A stretch of DNA of 55,033 nucleotides, from positions 1 through 55,033 of the forward strand of contig JAEXDU010000007.1 of assembly GCA_023401495.1 (NCBI GenBank), given 5' to 3'. Of the stretch, positions 49,177-55,033 are shown piece after piece. The DNA is from Bacillota bacterium (GTDB lineage: Bacteria > Bacillota > Clostridia > Oscillospirales > Acutalibacteraceae). Positions within the stretch are counted from its first letter, which is position 1. Each line of letters opens with the position of its first letter. Under the pieces are notes generated by a model. The model searched no databases, had not been told where the DNA came from, and saw only the letters and a program-made list of their open reading frames with translations. The position numbers and the translations under genes were made by a program.

Positions 49177-50520
49177 TTACCCCTGTGTACTGTCGAACTG
49201 CTTTTTGGCGGTTTCCAGCAATTTGGCCCACTGATCGAGCAGGTTTTTCGCCGACATGCTGCCCGCCATCACCTTTTGAATCATCGGCTCCACCTCAGAC
49301 TGAATCTCGGTGTACTGCGGCAGATAGACCGGCACCTGAATCTGCACGGAGCCGTCTTTGCCTGATACCATCTGCTCGGCCAGCCGCAGGTACGGGTGAG
49401 TGTCGTCGATATAATCGGGGCTTGACGCCGCACCGGCCACCACGGGAACCTCTCCCTGTGTTTTGCAGCGCGGAATCTGCACCGCGGCGCTGCAGTAGAC
49501 CGTCATGGCCTGAAAGGCCGCCTCTTTGACATCGGACTTGGAATTCATGCTGACAGAGCGCATCATTACAAACCGCATCTGAGCGCTGCCGTCGGCTGTT
49601 CGGGGAAGCTCTGCCGCCTGATACCGCGACTGATCCCCGTAAAAGGCGGTGGCAATCGATGTGCCCGAGCCGAAATTATGAAAGATGATGCCCGCTTTGC
49701 CCGCCTGAAAGGATGCTGTCAACTGCGTCCAGCCCTTTACCAGATCATCCTGCGCGGAATAGCGGTTATAAAGGCCCAGGTACCGCTCGACAAACTCCAC
49801 ATGCTTAGAGGAATTGATGGTACACTTGCCGTTTTTGTCAAAATAATCGGTAAGCCCCGAGTAAGCGTACATCAGGGCTTCGAGCGTATTGCTGCTGCCC
49901 GGGCCGCCGCGCAGCGCTATGCCGTACTGATCGTTTTCGCGGTTGGTCAGCTTCTGCACCGCGGTGAAAAACTCGTCCCATGTCTGCGGGACACCCATCC
50001 CCGCTGACTGCAGAAGATCGGTGCGAACCCACATGCCCCACGGCTGCATCGAAAACGGAAGCGTATACAGGCGCTGCTGCTTCGGGTCATAGGCGCGCGC
50101 CTGAAGAATGGCGTCGGCACTCAGCGACTCTTTTTCGCTCCACTGATCATAGAAAGCATCGAGCGGTTCATAAAAACCGCTCTTTATGTATTTGGAATCA
50201 TAAAAATCCGTAAAATCCGGTGCGGTATCCGACGCGATCGCCACATCGAGCTTTTGCATAAAGGTGGGGATATCCCCCGGAATCCCCAGGTAATCCAGGG
50301 TGATTTCGGGATGCTGCTCCTTTAAAATCTGCTGAAAGCGGACGAAATCCTGCTCGCGTTCCGGAGTGGTGCAGTAGGTCCAGAATTTTACGGTCGTTTC
50401 AGGGAGACTGCTCACCGCACTCTCGTCCGGCGGCGCGGCAGTATGGTCAGCGCAGCCTACAGGCAGCAGCAAAACTGCCGTAAGAAGCAACCCTACCGCT
50501 TTTCGTGCCGTTTTTTTCAC
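49177..50520 (-). CDS. extracellular solute-binding lipoprotein coupled to the two-component system
   Basis: The start is GTG 50520 behind CAGGGGG. The 447-residue protein has a lipoprotein signal (VGLLLTAVLLLPVGCADH, lipobox PVGC). The mature part is a family 1 sugar-binding protein: TVKFWTYCTTPEREQDFVRF, then WTQLTASFQAGKAGIIFHNF and a C-terminal helical lobe. No ABC permease lies nearby. The gene is followed after 36 bases by a YesM kinase and a YesN regulator, so it may present ligand to the kinase and not to a transporter. The ligand is probably an oligosaccharide or sugar acid. Confidence 0.88.
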   Translation of the reverse strand: MKKTARKAVGLLLTAVLLLPVGCADHTAAPPDESAVSSLPETTVKFWTYCTTPEREQDFVRFQQILKEQHPEITLDYLGIPGDIPTFMQKLDVAIASDTAPDFTDFYDSKYIKSGFYEPLDAFYDQWSEKESLSADAILQARAYDPKQQRLYTLPFSMQPWGMWVRTDLLQSAGMGVPQTWDEFFTAVQKLTNRENDQYGIALRGGPGSSNTLEALMYAYSGLTDYFDKNGKCTINSSKHVEFVERYLGLYNRYSAQDDLVKGWTQLTASFQAGKAGIIFHNFGSGTSIATAFYGDQSRYQAAELPRTADGSAQMRFVMMRSVSMNSKSDVKEAAFQAMTVYCSAAVQIPRCKTQGEVPVVAGAASSPDYIDDTHPYLRLAEQMVSGKDGSVQIQVPVYLPQYTEIQSEVEPMIQKVMAGSMSAKNLLDQWAKLLETAKKQFDSTQG

Positions 50521-50556
50521 GACGACATCCCCCTGATTCAAAACTTTGTACAACTT

Positions 50557-50585
50557 ATTATAAAAAACTTTCGGTTATTTGTCAA
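50557..50585 (-). promoter_or_regulatory. consensus sigma-A promoter of the binding protein-kinase-regulator operon
   Basis: Read leftward: TTGACA (50585-50580), a 17-base spacer, TATAAT (50562-50557). This exact consensus, 37 bases before the GTG, predicts strong constitutive expression. Confidence 0.88.
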
Positions 50586-50675
50586 ATAATATAGATTTTC
50601 CTATTTTTGTTTATAATAATCAGAGAAAATGTCGTTTGAACTTACAATTATTTCACTTGAACGAGAGATTGGTCT

Positions 50676-50700
50676 CTTCCCCCGCCTGCGGAGGGGGAAG
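50676..50700. terminator. GC-rich hairpin after the sugar-acid operon
   Basis: CTTCCCCC and GGGGGAAG enclose GCCTGCGGA. It lies 220 bases after the last gene of the leftward operon (stop 50920). Related hairpins lie at 52189-52225, 53327-53357 and 54208-54230. Confidence 0.6.
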
Positions 50701-50919
50701 AAATCGCTGTACTTTCATAAGGCTATTTTGAAACGAACCGGCTATATCATCCGGTTGAACACAGGCAGACTTTGAAAATGGCCCGGTAAAGGTGACAGAC
50801 ACCGCAAGGGAAAGATCATACTCCGTGGTATGTGGCTAAATTTTGCGGCATTTGCCAACGCAGTCGCAAAATAATAAAACCATTTTACGGCGGCAAAATT
50901 TTCGATGGTTCTGAAAACG

Positions 50920-52137
50920 CTATTCGCATTTTCTTTTGACCACAACCTCTTTTTCCTGATATTTATAGGGGACGAAATACTCCTTATGGCCAAGGTGCTC
51001 CGCGTTGGTCGGTTCGCCGGAACAAACCCGGATCACCTCATCGCACAGATTTTCGCACAGTTGTTCTAGAGTGACCTCGCCGCTTAAGACCGGCCCGGCG
51101 TTAAAGTCCATATCCCCGCTCATTCGGTGGAAGGTACCGCTGTTCCCGGTGATTTTATACACCGGAGCCACCGCGCTGCCCACGATATTCCCGCGGCCGG
51201 TCACCAGAAACACCAGCTGACAGCCGCACGAGATCAAATCCATAAGCCCTTCGTTGTCGTTGGGATTGGTATAGCCAAAACCCATCCAGTACGGGTCTGG
51301 CGTGCTGTCGAGCAGCCATAGCCCGTTTTTGGGCGGGTGCTGGGAGACCTTGATCACGCCGCTGATGGGTCGGCTGCCGCTTTTGATCACAGCGCCCATG
51401 CTCTTCTCTTCAATGGAGGAAAGGCCGCCCGCGAAATTCCCGGGAGAAACGGAATACTGGCGCACCGACTTGCAGTACTCCAGCGCTTTGTCATAGGTAT
51501 AGGCAAGCTGTTCCCGCGCGCAGTCGTCCGCGGCCCGCTGTACCAGCAGGTCTTTCAGGCCCACTGCTTCCACAATTTCTTCAAACACGGCGGTGCCGCC
51601 CAGATCGACCAGCTTATCGTAAAAGCGGCCGACCACCACATTCCCGGCCAGACCGGAGGTATAGTCCGAGCCGCCGCATTCCGCGCCAACAACCAGATCG
51701 GAAAAGCCCATCGGCACCACGGGCGTCTGCCGGAGCTCTTCGAGCAGCAGGCGGGCCTGCTGCAGGCCGTATTCGATGGAAGGCTCGGTGCCCCCGTGCT
51801 CCTGCACAAAGAACCACTGCGCCGGTTTCCCGGCCTCCAGCGCTTTTTCCGCCAGGTGCTTCGGCTGCACATACTCGCAGCCAAGGCCCACAGCCAGCAC
51901 GCCCCCCACGTTCGGGTGACGGATCAGGGCCAGCAGAAGCCGCACCGCGTACTCATTGTCGCAGCAGCCGTCAAAGCCGACAACATCCACATCGCTGCTG
52001 TCGATACGGCGTGCAATCTCTTTCGCAACATGCGAGGAACACTCCACCGTATACACAACCAGCAGCTTATTGCGGATCCCCTTCCTGCCATCCTGGCGAA
52101 GATACCCTTTCCAGCGTACATTCTGATACTCTTTCAT
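50920..52137 (-). CDS. UxaA-family dehydratase, large (C-terminal type) subunit
   Basis: The 405-residue protein corresponds to the second part of UxaA: GYLRQDGRKGIRNKLLVVYT, then VVGFDGCCDNEYAVRLLL, GVLAVGLGCEYVQ, VVGAECGGSDYTSGLAGNVV and LVTGRGNIVGSAVAPVYKIT. The SAF domain is a separate gene upstream (52256-52588). Such split proteins occur as two-subunit altronate/galactarate-type dehydratases and as SuyAB sulfolactate sulfo-lyases. The neighbouring enolase-superfamily, SDR and RraA genes favour a sugar acid. GGAGAAG precedes the ATG. It is not a copy of uxaA at 23872; sequence differs throughout. Confidence 0.88.
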   Translation of the reverse strand: MKEYQNVRWKGYLRQDGRKGIRNKLLVVYTVECSSHVAKEIARRIDSSDVDVVGFDGCCDNEYAVRLLLALIRHPNVGGVLAVGLGCEYVQPKHLAEKALEAGKPAQWFFVQEHGGTEPSIEYGLQQARLLLEELRQTPVVPMGFSDLVVGAECGGSDYTSGLAGNVVVGRFYDKLVDLGGTAVFEEIVEAVGLKDLLVQRAADDCAREQLAYTYDKALEYCKSVRQYSVSPGNFAGGLSSIEEKSMGAVIKSGSRPISGVIKVSQHPPKNGLWLLDSTPDPYWMGFGYTNPNDNEGLMDLISCGCQLVFLVTGRGNIVGSAVAPVYKITGNSGTFHRMSGDMDFNAGPVLSGEVTLEQLCENLCDEVIRVCSGEPTNAEHLGHKEYFVPYKYQEKEVVVKRKCE

Positions 52138-52188
52138 CTCTGCTTCTCCATGTTGAACTCATTTTTCATCAAACGGTGGAACTGTAGC

Positions 52189-52225
52189 GGTCATGTCTCC
52201 ACCGACTTCGGCGGGGGATATGACC
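52189..52225. repeat. intergenic hairpin between the two UxaA-type subunits
   Basis: GGTCAT and ATGACC close a stem containing CTCC-ACCG and CGGCGGGG around GACTT. It lies in the 118-base gap between the small- and large-subunit genes and could set their relative expression. Confidence 0.6.
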
Positions 52226-52255
52226 ATAGCCCTGTATTTTCACTGCGAATGACGG

Positions 52256-52588
52256 TTACTCATAGTGCGTATCCGTCGGCGCACCGGTCACAACATCCAG
52301 GCTCGACGATCTTGCGTCGTACAGGCTTTTCATATTGTGCAGATGGACCCATTGTCCCGTTTTGATTTCTTTGGTAGCGCACCCAATCACCACACCGTAT
52401 TTCACGATGTTCTCGCCGGGCGCAATATCGCGGAGCGCGAGCTTGTGCCCTGCCGGTATCTCTTCGGCAACGGTGACGCTCGGCTGGGACGGGTCGCCGT
52501 GCGCCGCGGCGGTGCCCGGCACAAGGGTCTGGAGCGCGGTGGCCACATTATCCGCCTGATCGATCTGGAAAACGGCCTGCTCGGTCAT
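52256..52588 (-). CDS. UxaA-family dehydratase, small SAF-domain subunit
   Basis: The 110-residue protein is a single SAF domain, equal to the first 95 residues of UxaA: VTVAEEIPAGHKLALRDIAP, then GENIVKYGVVIGCATKEIKT and GQWVHLHNMKSLYDARSS. In fused enzymes this domain helps form the active site with the large domain. It starts 14 bases after the RraA-like stop (AAGGGGGCC upstream) and belongs to the same operon. SuyA-like function is the alternative. Confidence 0.9.
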   Translation of the reverse strand: MTEQAVFQIDQADNVATALQTLVPGTAAAHGDPSQPSVTVAEEIPAGHKLALRDIAPGENIVKYGVVIGCATKEIKTGQWVHLHNMKSLYDARSSSLDVVTGAPTDTHYE

Positions 52589-52602
52589 ACTCCCGGCCCC
52601 CT

Positions 52603-53268
52603 TTACAAAATGCCGAATTTGGCGAAGGCCGCGGTTGCGGTCATGCCGCCCTCGATCGCTTTTCGGACCACTTTCTCGCCCGCCGCTTTTTCCAGCGCCT
52701 TTTCAAATACTTCTGTTTCGTATTTCTGTGGAATGATCAGCACGCCGTCGATGTCACCGAACACGATATCGCCGGGATTGACCCACACGTCGCCGAATTC
52801 GATCGGGCAACGGAAATCTACCACCTGCGTGCGCACGGAGGAATCCTGCGCGTAGCAGCCGCAGCTGAACACCGGCCAGTTCTGCTCGAGCACCTGCGGC
52901 GTGTCGCGGTGCCAGCCATTGACAACGGCGCCCGCCGCTTTTCTGGTTCTGGCGGTGGCCGTGAGCAGCTCGCCCCAATAGGCGCAGCGCTTCGTGCCGC
53001 CGGTGGCAAGATAAATCTCATCCTCTTCGAGCTGATCGAGCGCCTCTGTGAGAAGGCCGAACGGTTTTTTCTGCGGCCCGTACACATCGATCATCAGAAC
53101 CGGCATCGCGCGGCCTACCAGCTTCATATCGTCGCGCAGGGGGCGGACGTCCTGCGGAAGAAACTGATGGTAGCAGCCGAGGCCGTCCAGAATATCCCCC
53201 ACAACGGGGGTGTACAGACGTTCTTTCACGAGCGCAAACAGTTCCTTGTCGTTATTCCATTGTGCCAT
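52603..53268 (-). CDS. RraA-like aldolase/dehydratase-family protein
   Basis: I choose ATG 53268 behind GGGAGGG; the open frame upstream lacks a ribosome binding site. The roughly 221-residue protein has family motifs YTPVVGDILDGLGCYHQFLP, then GGTKRCAYWGELLTATARTR, AAGAVVNGWHRDT and PGDIVFGDIDGVLIIPQK. True RraA binds RNase E, but members in catabolic operons are 4-hydroxy-2-oxoacid aldolases or related lyases needing a divalent metal. The G-x20-R-D fingerprint of HMG aldolases is only partly seen (NGWHRD), so activity is open. Confidence 0.85.
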   Translation of the reverse strand: MAQWNNDKELFALVKERLYTPVVGDILDGLGCYHQFLPQDVRPLRDDMKLVGRAMPVLMIDVYGPQKKPFGLLTEALDQLEEDEIYLATGGTKRCAYWGELLTATARTRKAAGAVVNGWHRDTPQVLEQNWPVFSCGCYAQDSSVRTQVVDFRCPIEFGDVWVNPGDIVFGDIDGVLIIPQKYETEVFEKALEKAAGEKVVRKAIEGGMTATAAFAKFGIL

Positions 53269-53326
53269 GGTGAAACCCTCCCACTGTTTTTTGGCATATC
53301 TCATTCCATTTTTAAAAAGCTGTTCG

Positions 53327-53357
53327 CACCTTCCCCGGCCTGCGGCAGAGGAAGGTG
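53327..53357. repeat. intergenic hairpin between SDR and RraA-like genes
   Basis: CACCTTCC (53327-53334) pairs with GGAAGGTG (53350-53357) around CCGGCCTGCGGCAGA. It shares the CCTGCGG loop with the hairpin at 50676-50700. Confidence 0.65.
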
Positions 53358-53397
53358 CCGCTATTTTCACATAACGTACTTTTCAGGTGATTTCGCC

Positions 53398-54168
53398 TTA
53401 AAAGCCGATCAGAGCGCCGCCATCCACCGGGAGCGCAACGCCGTTGACAAATTTCGCGGCGGGAGAGCAAAGGTACACAACCGCCCAGCCGATATCCTCC
53501 GGATCGCCGAACCGGTTCATCGGCGTTCTGCCGAGAATCTTCTGCTGGCGGGGCGGATCGTTATCGACGGCCTTGTGGAACATGGGCGTATCGATCCAAC
53601 CGGGCGCGACCGCGTTGACGCGGATTCCGTCTGCGGAGACCTCGGCGGCCAGCGAGCGCACCATTCCCAGAAACGCGGATTTGGCTGCGGCGTAGCCCAT
53701 CACATAGGGCATGCCGATAAACGAGGTCATCGACGCCGTAAAGACGATGCTGCCCTTTTGGTTCTTCCTCATATGAGGGACAAATGCGCGGGTGAACGCG
53801 TAAGAACCGACCACGTGGACGTTGAGTACATCGGTAAAATCCTTAACGGACATTTCTTCAATCGGCTTTTTGCAGTGATTGCCCGCGTTGTTGCACAGGA
53901 TGGTCACATCGCCGTGCTCCTTTACGATTTGGTCGGCGATTTCCTGCGCGCGGTCGGTATCGGTCACATCGTAAGCATAATAGCTCGCGCCGCCGCCCAG
54001 CTCTTCGCACGCTTTTTGGAGCTTATCGGCATCCCGGGCCAGAAGGACGACCTCGGCCCCCGAGGCTACCATACATTTTGCCATCGCAAACCCAAGACCG
54101 GTGGCGCCGCCGGTAATGACGGCACGCTCCCCTTTCAGAGAAAACATATTTTTGAATTCTTCGCTCAT
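53398..54168 (-). CDS. short-chain dehydrogenase/reductase
   Basis: ATG 54168 follows AGGGAG; the product has about 256 residues. It shows the SDR cofactor motif TGGATGLGFAMAK (about residue 18), NNAGNH (about 91), the catalytic Ser in GSIVFTASMTSFIG, the YxxxK motif in YAAAKSAFLGMVRSLAAEVS, and IRVNAVAPGWIDTPM. GLARD in place of an acidic residue after the second strand (VVLLARDADKLQK) suggests NADP. Probably oxidises or reduces a sugar acid of this operon. Confidence 0.93.
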   Translation of the reverse strand: MSEEFKNMFSLKGERAVITGGATGLGFAMAKCMVASGAEVVLLARDADKLQKACEELGGGASYYAYDVTDTDRAQEIADQIVKEHGDVTILCNNAGNHCKKPIEEMSVKDFTDVLNVHVVGSYAFTRAFVPHMRKNQKGSIVFTASMTSFIGMPYVMGYAAAKSAFLGMVRSLAAEVSADGIRVNAVAPGWIDTPMFHKAVDNDPPRQQKILGRTPMNRFGDPEDIGWAVVYLCSPAAKFVNGVALPVDGGALIGF

Positions 54169-54207
54169 TTGCTTGATCTCCCTTTCCCTATGAAATAGCA
54201 TCTGTTT

Positions 54208-54230
54208 TCCCCCTGCCTTTGGCGAGGGAT
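54208..54230. repeat. weak intergenic hairpin between enolase-superfamily and SDR genes
   Basis: TCCCCCTGCC and GGCGAGGGA can pair around TTT with a mismatch. Similar in composition and position to the other operon hairpins. Confidence 0.45.
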
Positions 54231-54321
54231 GTGCTTGTATCTTTTTGGTAGTTTATTCTCCCCATCAGTTACGGAAAGAATGTCGGTATCTTTCCTGCCG
54301 TTCGTTGCTTCCCTGCCGTTT

Positions 54322-55033
54322 TTACAGGGTCAGCACTTTATAAGAGACACAATTCCTTTCGATCAACTCCCAGTCAAGCTCCGCGCCGATGCCCGGTGTT
54401 TTGGGCACGGTGATGATCCCGTGATCGTCAATGGGGAGCTTCCCCTTCATCGGGAACTGGAAGCTCTCTTCCGGCACAAAATATTCAAAGAAACGGCAGT
54501 TGCGGATCGCGCAGGAAACATGAAGATTGACGATGTCCATATAGGTCATGGTCGTGGTGTGAATTTCACAGCGCAGGCCAAAACTGTCTGCCAGATGGGC
54601 GATTTTCAGCGTGCCGGTAATGCCGCATTTCCAGGAAACATCGGCGCGTACAATGTCCGCCGCACGCTGGCTGATGACCTGCGCCACACCCCAGTGAGCG
54701 CCGCGCGTCGTCTCCGTTGCGGCGATCGGGATATCCAGCGTTTTGCAGAGCTCCTGATATTTGTAAAGCTCGAAATCGCGGAACGGCTCTTCAAACCACA
54801 GGTAGTTGAGTTTTTCCAGATGGCGGCCCACCGTGATCGCTTCGTCCAGACTGTATTCGCCGACGGGGTCTGTCATCAGGCCCATGTCGGGGCCAACCGC
54901 TTCGCGGAGCTTCTGGTGAATTTCCATATCAAACTCATACGGGCCGGGCGGATGCACCTTATAGAACGGAATGCCCTTGTCACGATAGTACAGCGCTTCG
55001 TTCACATAGGCATCCACGGTATCATAGAAAAGG
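54322..55033 (-). CDS. enolase-superfamily dehydratase/racemase, 5' end outside the window
   Basis: The leftward frame enters from the window edge and ends at 54322, giving 236 residues: the C-terminal two thirds of a mandelate racemase/muconate-lactonising-type enzyme. It shows the barrel motifs FYKVHPPGPYEFDMEIH, then LMTDPVGEYSLDEAI, YLWFEEPFRDFELYKYQELC, PIAATETTRGAHWG, IVRADVSWKCGITGTLKIAH and CEIHTTTMTYMDIVNLHV. The metal ligands Asp, Glu, Glu fit DPVG, FEEP and ATET. In sugar-acid operons such enzymes dehydrate aldonates or aldarates. The exact substrate depends on the missing capping domain. First visible gene of the operon. Confidence 0.9.
   Translation of the reverse strand, partial: LFYDTVDAYVNEALYYRDKGIPFYKVHPPGPYEFDMEIHQKLREAVGPDMGLMTDPVGEYSLDEAITVGRHLEKLNYLWFEEPFRDFELYKYQELCKTLDIPIAATETTRGAHWGVAQVISQRAADIVRADVSWKCGITGTLKIAHLADSFGLRCEIHTTTMTYMDIVNLHVSCAIRNCRFFEYFVPEESFQFPMKGKLPIDDHGIITVPKTPGIGAELDWELIERNCVSYKVLTL

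Noticed and set aside
52909..54198. 429-codon plus-strand frame opposite RraA-like and SDR genes
   Set aside because: It crosses two well-supported genes and their intergenic gap on the other strand, with no family match.

Overview
The window looks like a chromosome segment from a Gram-positive anaerobe of the Clostridia, most likely an Oscillospiraceae/Ruminococcaceae-type organism. Signs are strong AAGGAGG-type ribosome binding sites, IreB next to pheST, a T-box leader before pheS, YesM/YesN-type two-component proteins, a tripartite tricarboxylate transporter (TTT) operon and a sigma-54 activator with its promoters. This placement is inference; no rRNA or other strong phylogenetic marker is present.

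Left part (1 to about 18.5 kb): accessory DNA, by eye richer in A+T and full of gene remnants. It holds a partial AraC regulator, a HigB/HigA toxin-antitoxin pair whose toxin is broken by one extra T in a T7 run, and remnants of a small hypothetical gene and of an amino-acid permease. Next is a LysR regulator divergent from an operon for an opine dehydrogenase-family enzyme, a TctC/TctB/TctA transporter and an amidohydrolase. After a decayed stretch with a ferredoxin remnant comes the most interesting block. A sigma-54 activator (11354-13324) is followed by an NhaC-family transporter and by a two-gene unit encoding a cyclophilin-like (DUF3830-like) protein and an all-helical protein. Both transcription units have textbook TGGCAC-N5-TTGCT promoters, so they probably form one regulon. 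The two-gene unit may correspond to the two halves of a cucumopine-synthase-like protein, which would make it a second opine-type function in the window. An IS256-family remnant and a possible structured RNA (18.1-18.5 kb) end this region beside an initiator tRNA-Met.

Middle part (18.5-34 kb): an acetyltransferase, a tRNA-Leu(CAG), an MsrA-MsrB fusion, a DUF1648 protein and a CPBP protease. A galacturonate pathway follows: uxaA and uxaB leftward, a LacI regulator and uxaC rightward, with two TGTAAG-N2-CTTACA operators between them. Then come two CDP-alcohol phosphatidyltransferases, a TetR regulator with a perfect operator, a YbaK deacylase and an ABC-F protein.

Right part (34-55 kb): DtxR-like and MarR regulators sharing GTGTATAG-N3-CTATACAC operators; T-box-pheS-pheT-ireB; an operon of three very small genes (two 52-residue basic proteins around a cysteine-free HMA-like protein); an ammonium transporter with a leader hairpin; a TetR/MFS efflux pair; PNPOx-like and HxlR proteins; and a solute-binding-protein/YesM/YesN signalling operon without a permease. 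The window ends in a sugar-acid catabolic operon: an enolase-superfamily dehydratase cut by the edge, an SDR, an RraA-like protein, and a UxaA-type dehydratase split into two polypeptides. GC-rich hairpins sit in its intergenic gaps.
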